A DNA stretch of 64,000 bases from contig NZ_CP094288.1 of the NCBI RefSeq assembly GCF_022693705.1, forward strand, positions 263,185-327,184, read 5' to 3'. Made by a program: the position numbers and the translations under genes. Below, in pieces: positions 41,319-49,149 of the stretch (positions within the stretch are counted from its first letter, which is position 1; every line of letters begins with the position of its first letter). Source of the DNA: Infirmifilum sp. NZ. Lineage in GTDB: Archaea; Thermoproteota; Thermoprotei; Thermofilales; Thermofilaceae. The notes under the pieces were generated by a model. The model made no database searches and was not told where the DNA came from. It saw only the letters and a list, made by a program, of their open reading frames with translations.

Positions 41319-43481
41319 GTGGGGCTCAGGTTCACGCGGGTTTTGCAGTTTAACTTCGAGGATGCGGAAGCTTACGGAGTCGACAGGATAACAGGAGCGA
41401 TGATCGTGGAGCTGGCGGTGAGGCTTGGGGCGAACACGGTAACTCTGTTCGCTCGAGACGCGTTTGGCCGAGCCTTTTATGATAGCAAAATAGCACCTAA
41501 GATTGCTAAGCTCGGCAAAAGGGATCTACTCAGAGAAGTCGTTGAGGAGGCGAGGAAAAAAGGAATAGACGTCGTGGCGATGGTGGGACACACAACAAAC
41601 CCTGTGCTGTACAGCAAGCACCCGGATTGGGCGCAGGTTGACAGGGAGGGAAAAGTCATCACAATGGACACAGATCCTCCGCTCAGGAGACGGGATAAAC
41701 CCTCGTGGCCGCTTATGTGCCTGAACTCGCCGTTCATAGACCACGTGAAAAGCGAGATCGAGGAAGTGCTCGCGTACGGTGTATCGGGAGTGTTCCTAGA
41801 CAGCTTTAGGTACATGCCCGACGCGGATAGGGCGTGTTTCTGCAACGCGTGCAGACGCCTGTTTAAAGAAGAGAAGGGATACGAGCCCCCCGAGGAGGCG
41901 AACCTCGACAGCGAAGCTTACAGGGAAGCCTTCAAGTGGAGGCTTGAGGTCAACGTGAGAAGGCTGCGAGAACTCAAAGCTCACATCCACACGCTTGGAA
42001 AAGGCGCAATCCTAGCCTATAACAGCCACCCTTACGCGTGGAGGGGGAGGGCAAACACTATAGCCGAGCAGGCTAAAGACTCCGTAGACGTGTTCTTTGC
42101 CGAGTGCAGCGAAGCCGACTACCAGCCCCCAGGGTTTATCGCGGAAATGGTGAAGCTGACAAGGGCGCTTACGGGAAAGAGCGTCTGGGCGAGCCGAAAC
42201 AGCTTCCACACCACGCTTACGCCCCAGCAGACGTCCCCGCTAGCCATACGCATGGGTCTTCGAGAAGCCTTTGCTGGAGGGGGCTGGCCCCTCTTCCTGG
42301 TTTTCGCATCCGCCTTCTTCAATGGTGTTCAGGAGGAAGCCGTGCGCGTTGCCTTCCGCGAGGTCGAGAAGCTTGAGGACTACATGGCTCGCGCTAAGCC
42401 CTTACGGTATGTGGGCATCGTGTGGTCGAACAGGAGTAGAGACTGGAGTGGGAGCCTGGGGCAACACATAGCTGACAGCTTTAGAGGCTACTACTACGCC
42501 TTACTAAAAGAGGGCTTACCCGTAAACTACGTGTCCGACACGTCGTTAGACAGCGGAGATTTCAGCGGTTACAAGGCTATCATAATGGAGAACGTGCGTA
42601 GCCTCTCGGGAACCGCGACCTCTAACCTCAAACGCTACGCCGATAAGGGGGGTGGTATCGTCGCGGCCTACAAGACGGGGGTCCTGGACGAGAATGGCGG
42701 AAACCTCGAGGAAACACGCCTGTCTGAGGTGCTCGGGATCAGGTTTAACGGCGTGCTGAGGGCTGATTGGAGCTATTTCGAGATCCTAGACCCCACCCAC
42801 GCTCTCTTTAAAGGGGTCAACGCAAGGGAGATATTGATCGGGGACTTCGACAAAGAATTCATGAGCTCGCGTGTACCACCCGAGCTCGGCTGGCAAACCT
42901 TAGTGGAATCGGAAGCCCAAAAGCTGGCCCGAATAGTTCTGCCCTCCCGCGAGTACGGGAACGAGTACGAGAACGGGAGGAGCCCACCTCCGCCTACCGT
43001 GAAGACAGAACATCCTGCGATCTTGGCAGTTGAAAACTGGGTGTACTTCAGCGGACAGGTAGGTCGGGCGTACTGGAGGACGGGCCTGCCTAGCCTAGGA
43101 TCGTTAATCTTGAACACCGTCATCTACACGGCTGGCCCTCCCCCGGTTCAGGCACTCAGCCCGGGATTCGTCGAGCTTGAAGCATACGAGTCCAGCAGTA
43201 GCGAAATCCTCGTGCACCTACTCAACCACACCTACGCCGACAGAATCATAACCAGGTCCAACACGTGCCCGAACACCTCTTGGACATCTACCGCGGACGC
43301 GGTGCACCCACCCACAAAGGTAGTCCCCCTGAGCGTCAAGCTCGTTTTTAGGGGGGTGACACCCAGGAAGGTCTACAGCCCGCTCACAAACAAAGAGTAC
43401 AGGGTTGAAAAAGAGAATGATTACTACCTCACTGAGGTCGGCCTTAACGAGTACGAATTCCTCGTAGTAGAACACGAGTGA
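41319..43481 (+). CDS. Glycoside hydrolase of the GHL6 type with trimerisation-like domain
   Basis: A cytoplasmic enzyme of 720 residues. The N-terminal 340 residues are a TIM barrel of the hypothetical glycosyl hydrolase 6 type (KHPDWAQVDREGK, GVSGVFLDSFRYMPDADRACFCNACRRLF in two parts). A beta-galactosidase trimerisation/glutamine-amidotransferase-like domain is in the middle (YVGIVWSNRSRDWSGSLG, then FSGYKAIIMENV), and beta sequence ends the protein. The Asp in FLDSFRY and a Glu in FFAECSEADY are candidates for catalysis. No signal peptide is present, so it acts on sugar brought in by the neighbouring transporter. The GTG start is 3 bases after the regulator. The true substrate is unknown; related enzymes are beta-galactosidase- or fucosidase-like. 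Confidence 0.8.
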   Translation: MGLRFTRVLQFNFEDAEAYGVDRITGAMIVELAVRLGANTVTLFARDAFGRAFYDSKIAPKIAKLGKRDLLREVVEEARKKGIDVVAMVGHTTNPVLYSKHPDWAQVDREGKVITMDTDPPLRRRDKPSWPLMCLNSPFIDHVKSEIEEVLAYGVSGVFLDSFRYMPDADRACFCNACRRLFKEEKGYEPPEEANLDSEAYREAFKWRLEVNVRRLRELKAHIHTLGKGAILAYNSHPYAWRGRANTIAEQAKDSVDVFFAECSEADYQPPGFIAEMVKLTRALTGKSVWASRNSFHTTLTPQQTSPLAIRMGLREAFAGGGWPLFLVFASAFFNGVQEEAVRVAFREVEKLEDYMARAKPLRYVGIVWSNRSRDWSGSLGQHIADSFRGYYYALLKEGLPVNYVSDTSLDSGDFSGYKAIIMENVRSLSGTATSNLKRYADKGGGIVAAYKTGVLDENGGNLEETRLSEVLGIRFNGVLRADWSYFEILDPTHALFKGVNAREILIGDFDKEFMSSRVPPELGWQTLVESEAQKLARIVLPSREYGNEYENGRSPPPPTVKTEHPAILAVENWVYFSGQVGRAYWRTGLPSLGSLILNTVIYTAGPPPVQALSPGFVELEAYESSSSEILVHLLNHTYADRIITRSNTCPNTSWTSTADAVHPPTKVVPLSVKLVFRGVTPRKVYSPLTNKEYRVEKENDYYLTEVGLNEYEFLVVEHE

Positions 43482-43596
43482 TTTCTCACCTAATTTAAAC
43501 ACATTTTAATCGCAATATCTCTTTCCTTACTACATGATAGCGCAGAGGCCAGCTAACGCGTTACGTCCAAATACCAGTGAGGTGAAATGCCACTCA

Positions 43597-44247
43597 ATGA
43601 CAAAGAAAATTATAGACCTTACCATGGAGATCAGGTCGGGGACGCCTGTCTTCCCGGGGTACCCCACGCCCATCGTCCACACCTGGACGACGATACGCGA
43701 GCACGGCTACTACTCGAACCTCCTCCAGTTCGACGAGCACACGTCCACGCACGTCGACGCGCCAGCCCACTTCGTCGAAGGAGCCGAAACCGTGGACAAG
43801 GTTCCCCTTGAGAGGTTCACGGGGGAGGGTGTGGTCGTGGACCTGCGGGACCTGCCCCCCAGAGCCGTGGTCACCGCCGGCACCTTACGGGAAAGGATGG
43901 GCGCAACACTGGACAAGCTTGAGCCGGGTTGGGTTGTGCTCTTCCTGACGGGCTACGACTCCAAGGCTGGCACGCCCGAGTGGTTCGACCACCCCGGCTT
44001 AGGCGGGGACGCGGCCCGCCTCCTCGCTGAGAAGCGCGTGAATGCGGTGGGCACGGACGCCCCGAGCATCGACCAGCCCCCCTTCCCCGCCCACAAAACC
44101 CTGCTTCCCAGCGGCGTCGTGATATACGAGAACCTCACGAACCTCTTGCAGCTGCTGGGGAGGAGGTTCCAGTTTACAGGCTTCCCCCTGAAGATCCTCG
44201 GCGGCTCCGCGAGCCCCGTCAGGGCGGTGGCGGTGCTCGAGGAGTAG
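43597..44247 (+). CDS. Metal-dependent cyclase family (kynurenine-formamidase-like) hydrolase
   Basis: A 216-residue enzyme of the cyclase/formamidase family. The signature HTSTHVDAPAHF matches HxGTHxDxPxH, which binds divalent metal. Further conserved parts are TGYDSK and VGTDAPSID. Such enzymes hydrolyse amides such as N-formylkynurenine or related cyclic amides. The frame is open 21 codons further, but GAGGTGA 11 bases before the ATG at 43597 marks the likely start. It stands 115 bases after the glycoside hydrolase; whether it shares its transcript is unclear. Confidence 0.87.
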   Translation: MTKKIIDLTMEIRSGTPVFPGYPTPIVHTWTTIREHGYYSNLLQFDEHTSTHVDAPAHFVEGAETVDKVPLERFTGEGVVVDLRDLPPRAVVTAGTLRERMGATLDKLEPGWVVLFLTGYDSKAGTPEWFDHPGLGGDAARLLAEKRVNAVGTDAPSIDQPPFPAHKTLLPSGVVIYENLTNLLQLLGRRFQFTGFPLKILGGSASPVRAVAVLEE

Positions 44248-44344
44248 GCACCACGGGCAGAGACCTCTGAGGCGTCCAGACCGACCCCTCGAGCGCCCGT
44301 CTCCTGACTTCTAGTGAAATGGCATCGCCTGATGGAAAGATTAG

Positions 44345-44388
44345 TATCACAACCGCAATATCACCATGGTGATATTACTTCTGTGATT
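44345..44388. promoter_or_regulatory. Nested palindrome, four TATCAC half-sites
   Basis: The core is a perfect 20-bp palindrome, AATATCACCATGGTGATATT (44357-44376). On each side, after exactly 5 bases, lies another arm: TATCACA (44345-44351) and TGTGATT (44382-44388). This gives TATCAC at 44345 and 44359 and GTGAT(A/T) at 44369 and 44383, that is two pairs spaced by 14 bases. The layout is that of an operator for a dimer or tetramer. Confidence 0.6.
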
Positions 44389-44608
44389 ATTGAAATCGCC
44401 AGGAGAGGGTGTGGCTGGCTTAAGTCGAGGGGGACTCGCCCTCACCTCACGCTCCAGTGCTTGACGACGCCGTCGACGTACACCAAGCCCATGGGGCAAC
44501 CTCAGCTAGGGCAGTTGAAAAACAATGTAAGCTTGAGCTAGGGGAAGCTTCCCTAAGCCGGGCCTCCAGCAGCCCTGGAACTTTAAGCGGGCGTGTACCT
44601 ATGCGTTA

Positions 44609-44651
44609 GCCTCAGGCACCAGGTGCGCAGGTGCACGGGGTGACCTGAGGC
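44609..44651. promoter_or_regulatory. Inverted repeat overlapping the HEPN/MNT promoter
   Basis: GCCTCAGGCACC pairs with GGTG-A-CCTGAGGC, a 12-bp stem with one bulged A and an 18-base loop that itself contains AGGTGC twice. The right arm touches the TATA box GCTTATATA of the HEPN gene, so it could be the operator for self-repression. Confidence 0.5.
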
Positions 44652-44660
44652 GCTTATATA
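44652..44660 (+). promoter_or_regulatory. TATA box of the HEPN/MNT pair
   Basis: GCTTATATA lies about 28 bases before the GTG at 44685, in line with a leaderless message. Confidence 0.55.
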
Positions 44661-44684
44661 CGTGAAAGACATGTATTTGCTTAG

Positions 44685-45080
44685 GTGTTGGCGTTGCCCC
44701 TTGAAGAGGCGGAGCTGCTGAGGAGGCGGGCCCACTCCTTTCTGCGCAACGCAGAGAGGCTCCTCGATGAAGGGGAGTACGACCTAGCCGTCTTCAACCT
44801 GGAGCAGTACTGCCAGCTCATCCTCAAGTACAGGCTACTCGTGGCTAAGGGCACGTACCCGAGGACGCGCATGCTTAGGAGGCTAATAAGGGAGCTTGGC
44901 AGCGTGGACGAAGGCGTGCTGGCCCTCGTCGAAGACGTGGGGAAGCTGCACTACATCGCCAGGCTTGAGGAGGCCTACATCGCCTCGCGCTACCTCCCGA
45001 TCACCTACGAGGAGGCTGAGGCAAGGGATTTGATGAGGTTCGTTAAAGAGGTGTTCATGCGGGTTGTCGAGGGAGCTTAA
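44685..45080 (+). CDS. HEPN-domain protein (toxin side of HEPN/MNT pair)
   Basis: A helical protein of 131 residues with the HEPN pattern: RRRAHSFLRNAERLLDEGEY, LAVFNLEQYCQLILKYRLL, and a later helix with LHYIARLEEAYIASRYLP. In HEPN/MNT pairs the HEPN protein is often an RNase and the partner neutralises it by nucleotidyl transfer. The canonical Rx4-6H motif is not clear here, so catalysis is uncertain. GTG start. It overlaps the MNT gene by 17 bases. Confidence 0.85.
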   Translation: MLALPLEEAELLRRRAHSFLRNAERLLDEGEYDLAVFNLEQYCQLILKYRLLVAKGTYPRTRMLRRLIRELGSVDEGVLALVEDVGKLHYIARLEEAYIASRYLPITYEEAEARDLMRFVKEVFMRVVEGA

Positions 45081-45369
45081 GGCGCTCGAGAAGTACATGG
45101 AGGTGGCCGCGGAGGTGAAGAAGGTTGTGCTCGAGGTAGACCCGGAGGCGGAGGTCTACGTGTTCGGCTCAGTCGTCCGGGGCGACTACACCGCGGCGAG
45201 CGACATAGACATACTGGTGGTGACCGAGAAAGTGGACAGGAAGTACGAGATCATGACCAGGGTGTACCAGAGGGTCGACGCGCCAGTCGAGCTACACGTG
45301 GTAACGAGGAGACTCTACACGGAGTGGTACAGGAGGTTCATACCGGAAAGCGAGCTGGTGAAGGTGTAG
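45064..45369 (+). CDS. MNT-type nucleotidyltransferase (antitoxin side)
   Basis: A 101-residue minimal nucleotidyltransferase with the GSVVRGDYTAASDIDILVV core: the Gly-Ser and Asp-x-Asp bind metal and nucleotide. In related systems it adds AMP to the HEPN toxin. A third acidic residue is in APVELHVV. The frame starts with TTG at 45064; an ATG at 45097 (MEVAAEV) is an alternative that would remove the overlap. Confidence 0.88.
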   Translation: MSRELKALEKYMEVAAEVKKVVLEVDPEAEVYVFGSVVRGDYTAASDIDILVVTEKVDRKYEIMTRVYQRVDAPVELHVVTRRLYTEWYRRFIPESELVKV

Positions 45370-45445
45370 AGGCAACACTCAAGCCACTTCTGCTCAGCGA
45401 CGCGCGCTTATCCACCTGTCGGGGAATCTCAATTGGCTTTAGCTT

Positions 45446-45460
45446 GCACCGACTCGGTGC
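45446..45460. promoter_or_regulatory. 15-bp inverted repeat upstream of the aldolase gene
   Basis: GCACCGA-C-TCGGTGC is a perfect 7-bp dyad around one base, about 75 bases before the TATA box GCATATTTAA (45534-45543) of the aldolase gene. It could be an operator, or the end of the preceding transcript. Confidence 0.4.
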
Positions 45461-45573
45461 GCGATGGTGCCGGGCGCTAGTCGGGTCCTCGAGTAGAAGG
45501 CTCCGAGGAGAAATTAATGAGGCTTTTTGAGAAGCATATTTAACCACCCAGCTCGTTGCCACACTCGGTTGAA

Positions 45574-46365
45574 ATGGAAAGCAAGCTACTTCGTTTGAGG
45601 AGGATCGTCCCCCCTGAGGGGAAGACTGTTATCGTCCCAATAGACCACGGCATTGAGGGCTACTTCCCGCAGCTGGAGGACTTCCGGAACCTCGTGTCGG
45701 CCCTCATAGCGGGTGGCGCTGACGCCCTGCTGGTCAGGAGGGGGCTCCTGAAGCGTGTCGCGGACCTCGTCGCTGGCAGAGCCGGCGTCGTTTACCGGGT
45801 TAGCGGGGCCACCGTGACGTCGCCGGACGTCCAGGACCAGAGGCTGGTTGGAACGGTGTTCGAGGCCGTGAGGGCTGGTGCGGACGCGGTGGTGTTCACC
45901 GTGACCATCGGGCACCCGAAGGAGGCCGACATGCTGACGGCTTTCGGCGAGGTCGTCGACGAGGCCTCGTACTACGGCCTCCCGGTCATAGGGGAGGCTG
46001 AGCCGTGGAGCAAGGCCAAGGAGGAGGAGAGGGCTGAGCTGCTGAGGCAGGGCGCCAGGATCCTAAGCGAGGAGGGGGCCGACATAGTGAAGACGTTCTT
46101 CCCGAAGGATGAGAGCTACTACCCTAAGATAGTGAGGTACTCGCTGGCCCCCGTCGTGGCGGCCGGCGGCCCCCGCCTAAACTCCCAGCTAGACGTCCTC
46201 AGGTTCGTGAAGGCCGTGATGGACGCCGGGGCGATCGGCACGTGCATGGGGAGGAACGTGTGGGGCTGGGACAACCCCGAGCTCATGGTGAAGGCTGTGG
46301 CGGCAATCGTGAAGAAGGGGGCCTCCATTGAGGAGGCGAGCAGGATTCTGGGTGGCTCGAGGTGA
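45574..46365 (+). CDS. DhnA/LsrF-type class I aldolase
   Basis: A TIM-barrel aldolase of 263 residues of the DhnA (archaeal fructose-bisphosphate aldolase, LsrF) family. The Schiff-base Lys is probably Lys173 in GADIVKTFFPK. The N-terminal VPIDHGIEGYFP and the phosphate-binding end VAAGGPRLNSQ with GTCMGRNVWGW are conserved. It should cleave a phosphorylated ketose or a related compound. The ATG at 45574 is preferred to TTG 45556 because the TATA box then lies about 35 bases upstream. The stop overlaps the start of the dehydrogenase (GTGA), so the two are coupled. The exact substrate is open: sugar or 2-oxo compound. Confidence 0.87.
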   Translation: MESKLLRLRRIVPPEGKTVIVPIDHGIEGYFPQLEDFRNLVSALIAGGADALLVRRGLLKRVADLVAGRAGVVYRVSGATVTSPDVQDQRLVGTVFEAVRAGADAVVFTVTIGHPKEADMLTAFGEVVDEASYYGLPVIGEAEPWSKAKEEERAELLRQGARILSEEGADIVKTFFPKDESYYPKIVRYSLAPVVAAGGPRLNSQLDVLRFVKAVMDAGAIGTCMGRNVWGWDNPELMVKAVAAIVKKGASIEEASRILGGSR

Positions 46366-47387
46366 AAGCCGCGGTCCTCCACAGGCCCGGTGACCTGCGC
46401 GTCGAGGATATACCCTACCCCGAGCCGGGCCCCGGGGAGATAACGGTCAAGGTTGAGGCCAGCGGCCTCTGCCCGACGGACATAAAGACCTACATGTACG
46501 GGAGCTCCGCGGCTAAGCTCCCGGTCGTCCTGGGCCACGAGTTCGCGGGGGTGGTGGAGGAGGTTGGAGAGGGGGTTGAGGGCGTAGCCCCCGGGGACAG
46601 GGTCAACGTGCCGGCTGACGCCTACTGCGGGAAGTGCAGGTTCTGCAGGGCCGGGAGGGAGAACCTCTGCGAGAGCCCGATAACCTTCGGGTTCCAGGTC
46701 GACGGCAGCCACGCGGAGTACGTGCGCGTGCCTAGGCGCTTCGTCGAGAGGGGGCTGGTGTTCCTGGTGCCGGACGGTGTTCCGCTGGAGGCCGCCGCCA
46801 TGACAGAGCCCCTCGCGTGCGTCCTTCACGACGTGGAGCTCGCGGGGGTCAGGCCCGGCAAGCGGGTGGCGGTGATAGGGGACGGGCCGATGGGCTTGAA
46901 GCACGTAGCCCTCTCCAGGATCTACGGCGCGGACGAGGTGATGCTAATAGGGCTCACTGACTGGAAGCTCAGGCTCGGAGAGGAGATAGGCGCCACCCGT
47001 GTCGTCAACGTTCAGGAGGAGGACCCCGCTAGGGCGCTCGCGGGGGCCATGGACGCGGTGTTCGTGACCGTGGTCAACCAGCAGACCCTCAGCACGGCCA
47101 TGAGCATCGCCTCGAAGACCGGGGTGGTGTCGATATTCGCCGGCCTACCCAAGGGGGCCTCGAACTTCACGATCGACACAAACCTCATCCACTACGGCGA
47201 GCTGGTGCTCACTGGCAGCTCGAACTACACGTACCGTGAGTACGAGAAGGCCTTCAGCCTCATAGCCAGTGGTAGGGTCAACCTGCTCCGCCTCATCTCC
47301 CACAGGTTCCCGCTGGCGGAGTTCCACGAGGCGATCAAAGCGTGGCAGGACAAGAGCTCCTCAATGAAGATCATGATCAAGCCCTAG
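46362..47387 (+). CDS. Zinc-dependent medium-chain alcohol dehydrogenase
   Basis: A 341-residue NAD(P)-dependent polyol or threonine dehydrogenase-like enzyme. Catalytic zinc ligands are Cys37, His59 and Glu60 (GHEFAGVVEEVG). Structural zinc is bound by Cys89, 92, 95 and 103, and the Rossmann motif is GDGPMG (173-178). It begins with GTG inside the stop of the aldolase gene. Together with the convergent FGGY kinase it could oxidise a polyol to a ketose. Its last 27 bases overlap the end of the kinase gene. Confidence 0.92.
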   Translation: MKAAVLHRPGDLRVEDIPYPEPGPGEITVKVEASGLCPTDIKTYMYGSSAAKLPVVLGHEFAGVVEEVGEGVEGVAPGDRVNVPADAYCGKCRFCRAGRENLCESPITFGFQVDGSHAEYVRVPRRFVERGLVFLVPDGVPLEAAAMTEPLACVLHDVELAGVRPGKRVAVIGDGPMGLKHVALSRIYGADEVMLIGLTDWKLRLGEEIGATRVVNVQEEDPARALAGAMDAVFVTVVNQQTLSTAMSIASKTGVVSIFAGLPKGASNFTIDTNLIHYGELVLTGSSNYTYREYEKAFSLIASGRVNLLRLISHRFPLAEFHEAIKAWQDKSSSMKIMIKP

Positions 47388-48842
47388 CTCCGCGCTCCCC
47401 AGCATCTCCCAGAGAGCCCTGAACGCCGAGTAAACGCGCTCATATTTGGCCCGCACCCCCTCGTCCGGCTCCACCACGCTCTCCACCCTCACCACTCCGA
47501 CAGCCTCCTCCACTCCGCGGTAGACCCCGTAGCCCACCCCCGCCAGCAGCGCGGCCCCGAGGGCTGAGGCCTCCCTCTCCGCAGGTATGGCGAACCTCCT
47601 CCCAGTCACATTCGCCTTGATCCTCGCCCAGTTCAGCGTCGCTCCCCCGCCGACCGCCCTCACCTCCCCTACGCGGAAGCCCAGCTCCTCCACAGACTCG
47701 AGCACAGCCCTCTCCCACAGAGCCACGCCCTCCATGAACGCCTTGACCAGGTCGTTCCTGCGCGTCGCCAGCGATAACCCGTACACCGCGCCCCTCAGCC
47801 AGGGCCTCCAGTCGGGGCTCCTGGACCCCGAGAGGAACGGCAGGACGAGCAGGCCAGAGGGCTCCAGGCTGTCGAGGTGAGCGTCGGGGCTACCACCCGG
47901 GTCGCCGACGAGCTCCAGCGCCTTCCTCAAGGCCTCTCCCCCAGTCGGAGTGCACGCCTCGAGCAGGTAGCGGCCGGGAGCCACGTGCCTGTAGCTCTCG
48001 AACCTCATCAGCCGGTCCACCACGGGCCTCTCGGTGGCCAGGTCCAGGCAGGCGGAGGTGCCAGTCGTGTCGACGACGACGCTGCTCGCCACCCCTCCAG
48101 AGCCGAGCGCCGCGCAGGCGCTATCCACGCCTCCGAGCGCCACGTATACCTCGCGTCCGGTGGCGCCAAGCCTCTCAGCCACATCCCCCCTGAGGGGGTA
48201 TACGCGGGTCGACTCCTCCGGCGCGAAGAAGGAGTCCTCGCTCACCCCCAGGAGGTCCAGCATCTCCGCGAACCAGGTGCCGTCGAGCGTGTAGAGGAGC
48301 GTCTCGCTCAGGCTGCTGTAGTCCGTGAGCCTCTCCCCCGTCAGCCTGTGGAAGACGTAGTCCTTGGGCTGGACGAAGAAACTCGCCTCGGGCCTCGGGG
48401 AGTTCCGAAGGAACCAGAGGATCTTCGCCGCCGTGAATATCGGGTCCACCCTCAGCCCAGTCCTCCTGTACACGTGCTCCAGGCCCAGCCTCCGCTCGAT
48501 CTCTCGTGCCTCCTCGACAGCCCTCCTGTCCATCCAGAGGATCGACTTACCCACAGGCTCGCCGCGCGAGTCCAATACGGCCAAGCCGGGCGAGGTTGAG
48601 CTGAGGCCCATTAGAACGACGCGCGCGGGGACGCTCCTGAACAGCTCCCGCAGGAGCCCCTCCACCTTCCAGTAGACAGCCCTCAGATCCTGCTCGAACC
48701 ACCCATCTCTCGGCGACTCCACCTCTAGGGGCTCGCGCCCACTCCATAGCCTGGTCCCCGTCTTATCGAAGGCCTCGACCTTGATGCTGCTGGTCCCAAT
48801 ATCGACCCCCACTACAATTGAATCACTCAAAAGGGTCACCAT
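47361..48842 (-). CDS. FGGY-family carbohydrate kinase
   Basis: A kinase of 493 residues like xylulokinase and LsrK. The N-terminal phosphate site is VGVDIGTSSIKVEAFD, the hinge is in LWMDRRAVEEAR, TTGTSACLD follows, and near the end comes AVGGGATLNWARIKANVTGR (20-residue C-terminal signature). It should phosphorylate a ketose or polyol. The open frame reaches 49028, but the ATG at 48842 starts the domain and TTTTTAAGA lies about 25 bases upstream. The substrate cannot be told; candidates include ketopentose, erythrulose and deoxysugars. Confidence 0.9.
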   Translation of the reverse strand: MVTLLSDSIVVGVDIGTSSIKVEAFDKTGTRLWSGREPLEVESPRDGWFEQDLRAVYWKVEGLLRELFRSVPARVVLMGLSSTSPGLAVLDSRGEPVGKSILWMDRRAVEEAREIERRLGLEHVYRRTGLRVDPIFTAAKILWFLRNSPRPEASFFVQPKDYVFHRLTGERLTDYSSLSETLLYTLDGTWFAEMLDLLGVSEDSFFAPEESTRVYPLRGDVAERLGATGREVYVALGGVDSACAALGSGGVASSVVVDTTGTSACLDLATERPVVDRLMRFESYRHVAPGRYLLEACTPTGGEALRKALELVGDPGGSPDAHLDSLEPSGLLVLPFLSGSRSPDWRPWLRGAVYGLSLATRRNDLVKAFMEGVALWERAVLESVEELGFRVGEVRAVGGGATLNWARIKANVTGRRFAIPAEREASALGAALLAGVGYGVYRGVEEAVGVVRVESVVEPDEGVRAKYERVYSAFRALWEMLGSAELGLDHDLH

Positions 48843-49149
48843 TTCAACAAACCGGAAAAATCTTAAAAACGACTCGGAGTAAAACTGGTTAATCATCGTG
48901 CTGGACTTTGAAATATGGGTATCAATAACTGCGCGATCCACGGGATGAACCTTTACGTCTCCTAAATCAAAGGGGCTCTTTATCCTCTCCGTTAACTGTT
49001 CAAACATCCAGTGAGAGCGGGTAAACAATTACCATACTTCAAATTTTTACATATGATGTTTTATCATTCTACATTGATATCATTAAAGAATAGATGCTTC
49101 TAAATATCACACAAAAAGCTTAAATATGGTAGAGTTAACCGACATACCG
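48843..49149. promoter_or_regulatory. Divergent control region of kinase and permease
   Basis: An AT-rich spacer with a TATA box for the kinase (48861-48870, minus) and GCTTAAATAT (49118-49127) for the permease. Between them are short dyads such as ATGAT-GTTTT-ATCAT (near 49052) and TGATATCA (near 49075), which may be bound by a regulator. No gene is seen. Confidence 0.45.

Larger units (their letters stand above)
44248..44684. other. Intergenic region with palindromic array and hairpin
   Basis: No gene is convincing here. A minus-strand stretch near 44445-44495 keeps codon-like composition (HGLVYVDGVVKHWSVR) but has no intact frame around it, so a decayed gene is possible. The dyad at 44345-44388 and the hairpin at 44609-44651 are listed separately. 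Confidence 0.45.

Noticed and set aside
46119-46904. 261-codon frame opposite the aldolase and dehydrogenase genes
   Set aside because: It overlaps two conserved enzymes on the other strand and has a shadow-like His/Pro/Arg-rich composition.
47877-48599. 240-codon frame opposite the FGGY kinase gene
   Set aside because: Shadow frame; the kinase motifs are on the minus strand.
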